Position numbers and translations under genes: made by a program
In this document: piece after piece, positions 8,532-17,018 of the stretch
Position numbering within the stretch: the stretch's first letter is position 1
How the letters are laid out: each line of letters opens with the position of its first letter
The notes under the pieces: model-generated
Told to the model about the DNA's origin: nothing
Databases searched by the model: none
Seen by the model: the letters and a program-made list of their open reading frames with translations, nothing else
Origin: JAGORY01 sp964517585
Lineage (GTDB): Bacteria > Patescibacteriota > Gracilibacteria > Peribacterales > Peribacteraceae
Reading direction: 5' to 3'
DNA length: 64,000 bases
Assembly: GCA_964517585.1 (NCBI GenBank)
Contig: CAZFCB010000001.1
Coordinates: 1 to 64,000 of the forward strand

Positions 8532-9943
8532 AAACCATGAAACCGACGCTCGGCTTTTTGCTATCGTGTATCACCGTGCTTTTTTTCCTGCGCTTCTGGC
8601 AGGAAGTTCAATACCCATTGCCTCTATACGCCTTCCTGATAGGATCGTTGGCACTTGTATTGTTGTATGCTGTGTCTCAAAAACGAACAACACCATGGAT
8701 ACTCGCGGCGATCATCTTCGGCACACTCTGTGCATTCGCTCTTGCAGAGCGCACACAACACGTCACCACTGCTTCTGACATAGAATCATTCGCTGACGGA
8801 AAAACACATACCCTTCATGGTTGGATCATCGAAGATCCAGATGTACGGCCAACCCAGACGCGTCTGGTCATCGCAGTCGACTCACTCGATGACAAAGTGA
8901 AAGCAACTGGTCGTGTTCTTGTCACAGAATATGGAGGCTATCCTCCGCATCGCTACGGTGACGAAGTTACGATCAGTGGAAAATTGCGTCTGCCAGAAGT
9001 CATCCAAGGCTTCGACTATCCGCATTACCTCGAACTCTCCGGTATTCGGGCTCTCATAACTCGTGGCACGGTGAAACCTGTCAAAACCAATGCTGTACGA
9101 GTATCAGGCACGCGAACATGGGAAGTCTTTGGCCTCCTGTATGACCTGCGTAAATCTATCGAAGATCGTATCGGCGTCATTCTTCCAGAGCCTCATGCAT
9201 CACTGCTCGCAGGTTTACTGACAGGCTCGCGTCGGGGGCTACCGCAACATCTCTTGGATGATTTTCGGACGTCAGGCATCACGCATATTATCGCGATCTC
9301 TGGATACAACATCACAATTATTCTGACACTCCTGAGTAGTGCGCTTTTTTGGCTTCCAGTGAAACGGAGATTTTGGCCACTTGTCATCATGGTCAGTGCG
9401 TTTACGATCTTTGTCGGAGCTGGAGCACCTGTGCTCCGAGCTGCGATTATGGGTATTCTTGGACTCTTGGCACTACAAACAGAACGTATTGCAGTTCCTC
9501 GGCTCACAATTCTTTGGACAGCGTTTTTCATGATTCTGTGGAACCCGTTGCAACTCTGGTACGACGCCAGTTTCCAACTCTCATTCCTCGCGGTGATCGG
9601 AATCACCGAATTCAGTCCGTACCTCAAAAAAGTTTTTTCTCGCGTCCCCGAAACGTTCGCAATCCGAGAATCACTCATCGCGACACTCGCTGCACAAGCA
9701 GGAACTCTCCCTGTCTCCATTCTCATTTTCAAACAATTGTCAGTTGTCTCGCCGATCACGAATATTTTAGTTGCCCCTCTCATTCCGCTTGGCATGCTGC
9801 TTGGCACACTTTCGGTTCTACTGAGCCTCCTGTGGACACCGCTTGCACTCATTACCGGCTACGTCACGTGGTCGATCTTGCAAGCCATCATACTCATCGC
9901 AAAGATCGGCGCCATGCTGCCGCTTGCAACAATCCGCTGGTGA
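8528..9943 (+). CDS. comEC: ComEC/Rec2-like competence membrane protein, lacking the nuclease domain
   Basis: ComEC forms the inner-membrane channel that takes up single-stranded DNA in natural transformation. The N-terminal part shows two membrane helices and an OB-like region (HGWIIEDP...). From about residue 215 comes the Competence domain, with ITHIIAISGYNITI and many membrane helices. The protein ends at 471 residues, whereas typical ComEC has more than 700 and finishes with a metallo-beta-lactamase-like nuclease domain. No such domain is encoded downstream here. The ATG at 8528 overlaps the rsmA stop and gives a membrane helix at once. A minimal uptake channel with the nuclease elsewhere is possible. 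Confidence 0.85.
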   Translation: MKTMKPTLGFLLSCITVLFFLRFWQEVQYPLPLYAFLIGSLALVLLYAVSQKRTTPWILAAIIFGTLCAFALAERTQHVTTASDIESFADGKTHTLHGWIIEDPDVRPTQTRLVIAVDSLDDKVKATGRVLVTEYGGYPPHRYGDEVTISGKLRLPEVIQGFDYPHYLELSGIRALITRGTVKPVKTNAVRVSGTRTWEVFGLLYDLRKSIEDRIGVILPEPHASLLAGLLTGSRRGLPQHLLDDFRTSGITHIIAISGYNITIILTLLSSALFWLPVKRRFWPLVIMVSAFTIFVGAGAPVLRAAIMGILGLLALQTERIAVPRLTILWTAFFMILWNPLQLWYDASFQLSFLAVIGITEFSPYLKKVFSRVPETFAIRESLIATLAAQAGTLPVSILIFKQLSVVSPITNILVAPLIPLGMLLGTLSVLLSLLWTPLALITGYVTWSILQAIILIAKIGAMLPLATIRW

Positions 9944-9946
9944 TGA

Positions 9947-10504
9947 TCAAAACTGATACACAAGCACATTCGTCCCACCCCAAAATGGCATCTTCACAAA
10001 AACTTTTTTCATAGGCTCCTTCTTCTTAAAAGAAAAAGTATTGGAAATAACTTTCGCACCCGGACGTAATTCTTTCTCCAGCTTCGGCAGAAGCTTCTGC
10101 ATGATATCAATAGAGAGATAGGTAAAAACAATGTCTGCATGTGAAAAATCTTCTTGAAAGAAATTTTTCATTCTCATCTCTGGCTTACTGCGACTAAAAA
10201 GATTGCAAAATTTTGCAAGCAACCACACACCAAACGCACCCTCATATCCTACTGCCGTGATGCCAGGATTTCTACGCATCGCCCGACGAACGACTCGTCC
10301 GTCACCAGCACCCAGATCCACCGCAAGCATGCCTGGCTTCAAGTTAGCCTCCCGAATCATCGCCTCGATGACAGGAGCAGGCGTCGGTACAAATGGCACC
10401 ATGTGCTTCAGATGAAACAGGGAGCTCACCATCACAAGGACAAGGAAACTAACGAGAAACAACAGAAAAAGCCCAAGGATGATGGTGACGATGATGTGGC
10501 TCAC
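9947..10504 (-). CDS. Membrane-anchored class I SAM-dependent methyltransferase
   Basis: One membrane helix (residues 4-28) precedes a small Rossmann domain with motif I VDLGAGDGRVV (about 63-73), a following GYE acidic residue and DIVFTYLS (post II). The substrate is not evident. The 185-residue protein resembles short membrane-tethered methyltransferases of unknown function. Its start overlaps the stop of the upstream membrane protein (10501-10504), so the two are probably translated together. It converges with the ComEC-like gene with a 3-bp gap. Confidence 0.75.
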   Translation of the reverse strand: MSHIIVTIILGLFLLFLVSFLVLVMVSSLFHLKHMVPFVPTPAPVIEAMIREANLKPGMLAVDLGAGDGRVVRRAMRRNPGITAVGYEGAFGVWLLAKFCNLFSRSKPEMRMKNFFQEDFSHADIVFTYLSIDIMQKLLPKLEKELRPGAKVISNTFSFKKKEPMKKVFVKMPFWGGTNVLVYQF

Positions 10505-10899
10505 GCGAGAACGAGACCCAAGTACGTGAAGAGTGCACCGAGGATAACCATGACAAAGCCGGTAAACATCTGCATGGCTGAGCTATCCAAAAGTGAGTCT
10601 TCTATTTTTTCACGGAACGTACCGAATGTTTTTGGCCACCATGACATGAACAGACCCTTGAAGAGTGTGATCCACGCGATGAGGACAATGGCACCTTCTC
10701 CGTCTCCGGTGACAGCGTGTTGACGCTTCAGCGTCGTGACGGCAAGAGAGATAACGAAAACGCCGATGAGGCGCAGTATGTTCTCATCTTTGAGAAACTT
10801 GCGCCTCCAGGCCAAGTGCTTCTCATCCGAGAAGACGAGAGGAAAGCCGAAGACATAGAAGAAAACGCCAATAATGAGAGAGAAGCTGGAGAGAGACAT
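10501..10899 (-). CDS. Small integral membrane protein, unknown function
   Basis: The 132-residue protein has about four membrane helices (near residues 3-20, 43-58, 68-88 and 108-130) and no recognised family. I chose the start at 10899 because the first membrane helix then follows directly; the longer frame to 11010 adds 37 residues without membrane character. It is the first gene of a two-gene operon with the membrane-bound methyltransferase, joined by a 4-bp overlap. Its role may be linked to that enzyme. Confidence 0.6.
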   Translation of the reverse strand: MSLSSFSLIIGVFFYVFGFPLVFSDEKHLAWRRKFLKDENILRLIGVFVISLAVTTLKRQHAVTGDGEGAIVLIAWITLFKGLFMSWWPKTFGTFREKIEDSLLDSSAMQMFTGFVMVILGALFTYLGLVLA

Positions 10900-11071
10900 G
10901 AAGGGTGGTGAAGATTGTCTTCTATTGTTTTCTTTTTGGGCATAATTGACAATTGACAGGGAGCAATTGAGAATTGCAAAGCTCTTTGACAGGAAAGTGA
11001 CAGTAGGCAAATCGGTGACTAGTCAGTACGGTTTTTTCCTACTACACTTTCCACTCGCACCGTGCGCTTCC

Positions 11072-11146
11072 GGCCCCATCGTCTAATGGTTAGGACAGCG
11101 GGTTTTCAATCCGTTAACGGGAGTTCAATTCTCCCTGGGGCTGCCA
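11072..11146 (+). tRNA. tRNA-Glu (anticodon UUC)
   Basis: A complete cloverleaf can be drawn. The acceptor stem GGCCCCA/TGGGGCT has a G-U first pair. The D arm starts GTCTAATGG. The anticodon stem GCGGG/TCCGT carries loop TTTTCAA with anticodon TTC. The T arm GGGAG/CTCCC carries loop TTCAATT. CCA is encoded at 11144-11146. It decodes GAA, and GAG by wobble. Confidence 0.95.
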
Positions 11147-11545
11147 CTCGACTCGGCGCTACGCGCCTCGCTCGTGGTCTTCGCGACTCCGTCGCTTCGA
11201 CCTGCCTTTAGCGTGCCGAGGCGAGTGCCTCGAGCGTATCCGAACGAAGTGAGGATAAGCCGAGAGGCTACCGTAGGCCTTGAACAAAGCCGAATGGAAG
11301 GCTCTTACTTCACCAATCGAAAGCCTCAAACTCAAGGCTCCATCACTCTGAAAAAGAAAGTTACACAGCAGTAAGAGCATTCTTGTTTTGTTGTTTAGAC
11401 TCAAACCGTAATACTTTTATAGCCTTAGACCACTCCAGCAGTACATCAATAACAGAGCTTCGGATATCAATCTGTAGTACTGCCACATTCAGAAATCAAC
11501 CAACAGACATAGGCTACGTAATAATAAACGAATACAATCTAAAGC
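11147..11545. other. Gene-free spacer rich in short inverted repeats
   Basis: About 400 bp between the tRNA and the symporter gene lack a convincing gene. The first 200 bp hold several short inverted repeats, including CGAGGC/GCCTCG (11217-11232), TATCC/GGATA and AGCC/GGCT. A plus-strand frame (11174-11374) contains MEGSYF, which resembles the start of small GIY-YIG proteins but stops soon after. This could be a decayed remnant, but the similarity is too short to trust. Confidence 0.4.
11533..11538 (+). promoter_or_regulatory. -10 box of the symporter gene
   Basis: TACAAT lies 7 nt before the ATG at 11546, which predicts a leaderless transcript. No clear -35 box was identified. Confidence 0.45.
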
Positions 11546-12898
11546 ATGTATCTCAGCATTCTCTTCTTTCTTCTCTACATTGGCGTTGTAGTCGTCATTG
11601 GTTGGATCGCATCGAAGAATGAGACGGAGGAGGGGTTTATGATGGCTGATCGCAACGTGGCAGGCCTGCAACTTGCGGCAACCATGAGCGCAGGATTTTT
11701 CGATGGCTCAACGCTCTCGATTTATCTGGCGTACATGTACAAATTTGGGTTATCCGCAATCTGGCTCTTTATTGGCCTCAGTCTTGGGTTTCTCGTTCTG
11801 AAGCGATTTGCCCCACGGATTAAGAAAAAAGCTGACGAGTTGAAAGTGTATACAATGCCCGAATATTTTCACCGAACCATCGGCGAGCGTAGTGGCCTTG
11901 CATACTCACTAGTGCTCACCATCGCATTTTTCTTTTGGCTCACAGTAAACCTGATTGTAAGCGGACAGGTTCTTTCTGCCATCTTTCCTCTGCCCTACGA
12001 GCTTTCCGTAGCGATTGGTGGTGGAATTATTCTGACGTACCTCTTGCTCGCAGGATTCAAAGCCGTCGTACGCACCGATGTCTTCCAGCTCCTCATCATG
12101 ACGTTCATGACCCTGATGGTCGCTACCGTCCTTTTTGGAAGAACAAGCATCCCGATTTCGGACGTACAGTTCATCGGAACAATGGATGCTGGAACGCTCA
12201 TCGGTTTCTTAGTCATTGGCGTCTTTGGCATCATGGTCCAGCCAGATTTATGGCAGCGCATGTTTGCTGCTCGCGATGTACCAACGATGAAACATGGGCT
12301 CTCGTATGGAGCAATCATTCTGCCAATTCTCGCACTTGTACTCGCGGTTATCGGCCTCGTCACAAAACAATTGATTCCTGGCATTGCTCCCGAACACGCA
12401 CTTGTGACAGGATTTTCTACGTTACTACCTATGGGCGTGAAAGAGCTTGCCATGGTACTTCTGTACGCAGTATGTCTTTCTTCCTCGGACACGGTCACAT
12501 TCGTGGTGTCATCCATCTTCACAAAAGATGTGCAAAATCGGACTCGTCGTTTTAGCCATTCATCAATGCGTACGATGACGCGTTTGTTCATCACTGTCTT
12601 TCTTTGTACTGGCGTCATTACTGCCATTCTTTTCCAAGACATCATTGCTTTTGGGCTTTCAGTTGCAAGCCTAAGCCTTGCTCTTTTCCCAGCGACTTTC
12701 GGCTCACTATGTTGGAAACTTTCAGATAGCGCAGTCTCATGGAGTATTGGACTTGCTGCGCTCAGCATTGTTCCCCTGCTTGCAACGGGAACACTCACGC
12801 CAGAAACATCCATCATTCCTCTACCGATATCTCTGATCTGCTTGCTCATTTTTCAGGGAATCGCACATTGGCGACAAAGAGTAATAGTGTCGCATTAA
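11546..12898 (+). CDS. Sodium:solute symporter family transporter
   Basis: The 450-residue protein has about 12-13 membrane helices and the N-terminal pattern of the SSS family (GWIASKNETEEGFMMADRNV, then a glycine-rich second helix with ATMSAGFFDGSTL). Family members couple Na+ influx to uptake of sugars, amino acids, urea or organic acids. The substrate cannot be read from the sequence. The start at 11546 puts the first helix immediately after the Met, 7 nt after a TACAAT box. The gene stands alone. Confidence 0.85.
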   Translation: MYLSILFFLLYIGVVVVIGWIASKNETEEGFMMADRNVAGLQLAATMSAGFFDGSTLSIYLAYMYKFGLSAIWLFIGLSLGFLVLKRFAPRIKKKADELKVYTMPEYFHRTIGERSGLAYSLVLTIAFFFWLTVNLIVSGQVLSAIFPLPYELSVAIGGGIILTYLLLAGFKAVVRTDVFQLLIMTFMTLMVATVLFGRTSIPISDVQFIGTMDAGTLIGFLVIGVFGIMVQPDLWQRMFAARDVPTMKHGLSYGAIILPILALVLAVIGLVTKQLIPGIAPEHALVTGFSTLLPMGVKELAMVLLYAVCLSSSDTVTFVVSSIFTKDVQNRTRRFSHSSMRTMTRLFITVFLCTGVITAILFQDIIAFGLSVASLSLALFPATFGSLCWKLSDSAVSWSIGLAALSIVPLLATGTLTPETSIIPLPISLICLLIFQGIAHWRQRVIVSH

Positions 12899-13005
12899 AT
12901 CGTCGCAATACTGAATGTATTGTTCATTACATCATGTCAGCGTATCGGTCCTATTAAGACAATATTCGTAAACATCGATTCACAGACTTCGAGCGAGAAT
13001 CATTG

Positions 13006-13860
13006 TTACTGGTTTTTCTCTACAAAATCCGCAATATACTGGGCGAGTTCTTTAGCGTACTCAATGAAGAAATCATGACCACCCGCAATAGTCTGCGATG
13101 AAAGATTACTGTATTTCGCAGACAGATCTGCATATAAATCTGGCGGAAAAAGAGCATCGGTTTCGCTGTGAACAAGGAGGGTTGGTGAATCTATTGGCTC
13201 TATTGTTGGCCGTACCCACTGACGCAAGATATCCTCCATGAATACGCGAAGCGGAGCCTGCGTCAGCTTTGATTGTGCCTCCGTTACGATATCCTCTGGA
13301 GTGTTGTCATCAAAGAAAAGTGCACGAATCTGATCAGGAGTAAGTCCGCGCATACCTTTTTTCGAGAAGAAGGACGCTACGATTTTTGTGAAGAATACTG
13401 GTTGATGTATCGCAAGATTCCACACTGCCTGCTTTGCTCCAGTGAGTGGGACGGGCGCAAGAAGCACAGTCAGAAATTTCTTCAGGTCCTGCTGCTTGGA
13501 GAGTTGTCCTAACTTTTCTTGTACTAATAATCCACCCTGCGAATGGCCAATCATACCAATAATTTCACACTTGGTGTCCTTCTCAATTCTCGAAACAAGT
13601 GCATCAAGACCTGATCGGTATGCAGTAAGCGACACCGCGTTCCGAGTGAGAATATTCTGAGATCGCAGTCGAAAATCCACGATTGCAGAGGAAATACCAT
13701 GTTGTTGCAGTGCTTCCGCGAAAGGAACGAAATGCTCGTCTGTATGCGCAAAGCCTGGAACCTCTACAAACATCTTATTGCTCCCGTCTGCAAGAACAGT
13801 GGAATACTTAATCTCAAGTGGAGAGCACCTTGGATGCTCGTCTGTACGTGTTGAATTCAT
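13006..13860 (-). CDS. Alpha/beta hydrolase
   Basis: The 284-residue protein has the alpha/beta hydrolase fold with nucleophile elbow GHSQGG (about residue 106). A candidate acid lies in HSETDALFPP and a candidate histidine in GGHDFF near the C-terminus, so the catalytic triad appears complete. There is no signal peptide. The substrate is unknown; relatives include esterases, lipases and acyltransferases. A promoter in the 45-bp gap upstream (13869-13897) suggests it is transcribed separately from the amidohydrolase gene before it. Confidence 0.8.
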   Translation of the reverse strand: MNSTRTDEHPRCSPLEIKYSTVLADGSNKMFVEVPGFAHTDEHFVPFAEALQQHGISSAIVDFRLRSQNILTRNAVSLTAYRSGLDALVSRIEKDTKCEIIGMIGHSQGGLLVQEKLGQLSKQQDLKKFLTVLLAPVPLTGAKQAVWNLAIHQPVFFTKIVASFFSKKGMRGLTPDQIRALFFDDNTPEDIVTEAQSKLTQAPLRVFMEDILRQWVRPTIEPIDSPTLLVHSETDALFPPDLYADLSAKYSNLSSQTIAGGHDFFIEYAKELAQYIADFVEKNQ

Positions 13861-13868
13861 GAAATGCC

Positions 13869-13897
13869 ATATTAAATTCTTTATTCTATTCTGTCAA
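13869..13897 (-). promoter_or_regulatory. Promoter of the alpha/beta hydrolase gene
   Basis: On the minus strand a perfect TTGACA (13892-13897) and TAATAT (13869-13874) are 17 bp apart. The -10 box ends 8 nt before the start codon at 13860, so the message is likely leaderless. Confidence 0.7.
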
Positions 13898-13905
13898 GTT
13901 CTGGG

Positions 13906-14679
13906 TTACGCATCACGAATAAATTTCTTTGCAAAGACATCGACCAACGTGCCAAACACTCGGTGAAGTTCTTCGATACGTTCCTCAATAGGAACGAGAG
14001 TGTCTGGATGCAGATACAAACTTTGATTGATCTCTAGTTGCATACCAGGCACAAGGAATGGCGGCATACGTCTGCGATGACAATGATGACCAAGGATGTA
14101 CTTTCCTGCATAGGGAAAATTGATCGCAACTGTGTAACCGATATTCTGAAAATAGTCGCGCACAAAGATGGTGTGCTCGCGAGAACATGTGGAGTAATTC
14201 ATATTCCCGATATTAATGTCGGGGCGTTGTTTGCCGCTGTCCGGCTTCAGTTTTGGGCCAACGGGCAAGTAAGAATGTCCGTCAAAAAGGAATTGGGCAT
14301 TCGGAATAAGTTCATCAATTTTCTTGTGATACGGATCGTGGTACTTCTTGATAAGTTGCTCCGCCTGCACTTGAGAAGGTTTTGTTTTGTAGACCTGTCC
14401 CCCATCCCACGTTGTCAGAACTGAAACGCCTTCTTCAGCTTTTTCATATTCGCGGGAAATATCATCAGGTGCCCGATTCACATCGACAAAAATCCGTGAA
14501 TGATCAGCAACGACAAGATGGACATTGGGAATAGAGTAGATACGGTCCGTGTACAGATCTGTGAAATGCAAAATATCCTCCTGGCTCAACAGGACCTGAT
14601 CTACTATCTCTGGTGGCACTCCGCTAGATGCATGTGGAATGGATACAATAATCGGACGAATATGTTGCTGCCCGTTCAT
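13906..14679 (-). CDS. N-formylglutamate amidohydrolase family protein (paralogue 1)
   Basis: The family hydrolyses N-formyl-glutamate or related N-acyl amino acids. Visible motifs are SIPHAS near the N-terminus, DLYTDRIY, DVNRAPDD, a LFDGHSY metal-binding segment near residue 130 and LEINQSLY towards the end. The length of 257 residues is normal. A second paralogue lies at 17019-17810, about a third of its positions looking alike by eye. The start overlaps the stop of the upstream MscS-type gene (14676-14679), indicating cotranscription. The true substrate is uncertain, because no histidine-degradation genes are nearby. Confidence 0.85.
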   Translation of the reverse strand: MNGQQHIRPIIVSIPHASSGVPPEIVDQVLLSQEDILHFTDLYTDRIYSIPNVHLVVADHSRIFVDVNRAPDDISREYEKAEEGVSVLTTWDGGQVYKTKPSQVQAEQLIKKYHDPYHKKIDELIPNAQFLFDGHSYLPVGPKLKPDSGKQRPDINIGNMNYSTCSREHTIFVRDYFQNIGYTVAINFPYAGKYILGHHCHRRRMPPFLVPGMQLEINQSLYLHPDTLVPIEERIEELHRVFGTLVDVFAKKFIRDA

Positions 14680-15524
14680 GTATGAGACGTGGAATGTGTA
14701 TACCCCTTCTCAATAAAAAACTTCGACGGAACTGTAAGATTCTGCTCTCCGATGCGAATAACGAGGGCAATAGCAGAAATCTGTTGAACTGCACCGCGCT
14801 TACCATCAATCTCGACAACATCACCAACGTGAATGTGATGACGCAAATACTGCGTAAGGATCCAACCCTCTATGAGTGAGCGCGATGCCGTGATCATGGC
14901 AACACCAAAAAGAATCAGCGTTGCTGCCATCATGATAATGGCATTTGTCGTGATGAAATCCAGCTGCACACCAAGTTGTTCCACGGCCGCAAACACGACA
15001 AATACAAGGACAACGATGTACACAATCTTCCCAATGATACGCTCACCGATGATGTCAGCCCTTTTGAGAGCCTGCATAGTGAGAACTTGAAGAAAGCGCG
15101 CAAGAAGAAGGCCGAAAACGATGATCAGTAAACCTGCGATCGCTTGCGGAATATATCGTGTGATAATGAGAAGAGCATACGAAACGCGTGAGAGATTCAT
15201 CATCTCTGATGCGATCGTCAGTGTGACGAGAATGGCCAGCCAGAAGACGAGAAGCCCTAGAATATCGGTCAGTCCTTTTGTGACACCGATGTCTTTTAGC
15301 AAGCGTTCCAAAGGTGTTTTACCTGCAAGTTTATCGATAGCGAAGAACCGAAGAATTCGGATGACTATCATCTGAAGTAGTGACGCAACCAGCCAGCCAA
15401 AGAGCACGATGAAGATTGCCAGTAACGCTGCGGGTACTATGTCCGAAAAACGATCGGAGGTTTGAGTCCAAGCATCTGTGAAAAGCGCGCTAAGCTGAAC
15501 AAAAAACTCACTCATAGGATGCAT
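14676..15524 (-). CDS. Small-conductance mechanosensitive channel family membrane protein (CmpX-like)
   Basis: The protein has about five membrane helices (near residues 26-50, 86-105, 120-145, 165-185 and 190-212), followed by a short MscS-type beta domain (VGDVVEIDGKRGAVQQI). The helical repeats match the conserved TM-helix type found in CmpX-like proteins, not classical MscS. Such channels open under membrane tension and release solutes during osmotic downshock. It is the first gene of an operon with the amidohydrolase (ATGA overlap). The upstream gap of 63 bp to the ligase gene holds no clear promoter. Confidence 0.75.
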   Translation of the reverse strand: MHPMSEFFVQLSALFTDAWTQTSDRFSDIVPAALLAIFIVLFGWLVASLLQMIVIRILRFFAIDKLAGKTPLERLLKDIGVTKGLTDILGLLVFWLAILVTLTIASEMMNLSRVSYALLIITRYIPQAIAGLLIIVFGLLLARFLQVLTMQALKRADIIGERIIGKIVYIVVLVFVVFAAVEQLGVQLDFITTNAIIMMAATLILFGVAMITASRSLIEGWILTQYLRHHIHVGDVVEIDGKRGAVQQISAIALVIRIGEQNLTVPSKFFIEKGYTHSTSHT

Positions 15525-15587
15525 CGTACCACACGTAGGACGAAAACCGCACTATGGAAAATTACAAACGTCCACGCACGATAATTT

Positions 15588-16910
15588 CTACACAAGATCG
15601 CCCTTCTCGCACCACTCAATCAGCCTACTCAAATCCTTGTTCCACTCATTCTCATACAAATGAACGAGTTCCTCCGCAGGACTTTTTTCTTCCAGGAAAA
15701 TTTGTTTTTTTATTTCCGTCAGATATATAGACTCATCTTCATTGGAAGCATCAACACGCTGAAATCCTTTTAGTTTTTCACTAGCAATCGTAATGAGTTC
15801 CTGCGCGAATGTCAGAAGTTTTTTGCCATGTACTTCAGTCTGTAAGCCTGTACTCCAACTCTCGCGATCTATGCGAAGGATGTCCTCATACGTCCAGTCA
15901 TGTGTCAACTCTTCCACCGCAGACCAGCTGTCCGAGTCAAACAGTAAGCCTTTCATCAGTGCAGGTATGGCCATAATAAACCGAAATGGAACACTGTCCG
16001 TGACACGATATTCTAAATAGGAAGGACGAAGGCGAATATCTGACCACGTTGTTTTAACATGTTGGTCAAAGTTTTTCAGCGTTGGGTACGCGCCTTCGTA
16101 CCCATGACTCATCCACTCAGCAAACGTGAATGTTTTTGTTGGTAAAAACGACTGGTCATGCTCGTCTGTCAAAAGCACAACGGGCAGTGAGAGGTAGTAG
16201 TCAAACCAGTCATGCATGGTAAACGTTTCTGAAAGAATATTCGGCGGTATTCCCGTTCGTTCTGGCGCATGATTCTGGATACATGCTCGGCGAGCATCGA
16301 GTAATGGCGATCGCGTACCGCTATCAAAGGGACTGCTTGCAAACATTGCGCCAATAATGGGTAGAACTCGAAACGCTGTCTGAGCCTTCTGTACTGCATT
16401 CTGCTCATTCAGATAGCTCAGATTTGCAGTGACACCATTGAGACGTTTGGTCATAGTCTCCATCAAATTTTCCACGCCAATGCCTCGCAGAAGGTTATAT
16501 CGGCGCTTGTCCATTTGCGTAATTTCTTGATTGGAATGAAAAGGCTGCTGCCCCAGTGACAACCAAGCGATACCAAAAACGTTGCCCATTTCGATCACTT
16601 CGTGATTATGCAGTCGCAACTCTCTGGAAAGATCGTGCAAATTTTCCTGTGGCGACCCAGCAAGCTCCAGTCGACCGTCACCTTCCAGCGTCACGCGTGT
16701 CTCCCCTCTCTGAATCTCATAAATATTCTCTCCGTCATTCTCATTGATAGTCCACCCTGCTTCTGTAATCAATTTATGCAAAATGGCTTTGTATCCTTTT
16801 TCTTCTTCGTACATGACGGGTTTCATGGAGTCTCGATGAATTCCAGAACGCTCCCATTCGATACCAACGCATAGCTTCTGAGACCAATTGACGGTGTGAT
16901 AGTGCTGCAC
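15588..16910 (-). CDS. Glutamate-cysteine ligase family 2 (GCS2) protein
   Basis: Enzymes of this family form gamma-glutamyl amide bonds with ATP, typically gamma-glutamylcysteine, the first step to glutathione. Recognisable segments are CVGIEWERSG near the N-terminus, LEGDGRLELAGSPQ, a central MHDWFDYYL segment and DIRLRPSYLEYRVTDS. The open frame runs to an ATG at 17036, but that would overlap the divergent amidohydrolase start. A GTG at 16910 gives about 440 residues with the GIE motif near residue 14, as in the family, so I prefer it. No glutathione synthetase is in the window, so the product could be another gamma-glutamyl compound. Confidence 0.75.
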   Translation of the reverse strand: MQHYHTVNWSQKLCVGIEWERSGIHRDSMKPVMYEEEKGYKAILHKLITEAGWTINENDGENIYEIQRGETRVTLEGDGRLELAGSPQENLHDLSRELRLHNHEVIEMGNVFGIAWLSLGQQPFHSNQEITQMDKRRYNLLRGIGVENLMETMTKRLNGVTANLSYLNEQNAVQKAQTAFRVLPIIGAMFASSPFDSGTRSPLLDARRACIQNHAPERTGIPPNILSETFTMHDWFDYYLSLPVVLLTDEHDQSFLPTKTFTFAEWMSHGYEGAYPTLKNFDQHVKTTWSDIRLRPSYLEYRVTDSVPFRFIMAIPALMKGLLFDSDSWSAVEELTHDWTYEDILRIDRESWSTGLQTEVHGKKLLTFAQELITIASEKLKGFQRVDASNEDESIYLTEIKKQIFLEEKSPAEELVHLYENEWNKDLSRLIEWCEKGDLV

Positions 16911-17018
16911 GAGTCCGTCAATCGAACGTAGGCCGTTTGGTGAATCTGATTGATGAATAGGGATTGTAAGATAGATGAATACCTGTCCATAATAGTCGAT
17001 TCTTGCTACCCTGTCTTT

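Noticed and set aside
9193..9852. Long minus-strand frame opposite the ComEC-like gene
   Set aside because: It is antisense to a well-supported membrane protein; its sequence is Ser/Arg/Met rich and shows no family or start signal, so it is a shadow.
11159..11404. Small minus-strand gene after tRNA-Glu
   Set aside because: Basic, low-complexity sequence in a repeat-rich spacer with no start signal; not supported as coding.
11995..12849. Minus-strand frame of 284 codons opposite the symporter
   Set aside because: It mirrors the codon bias of the symporter gene and has no motif; treated as a shadow frame.
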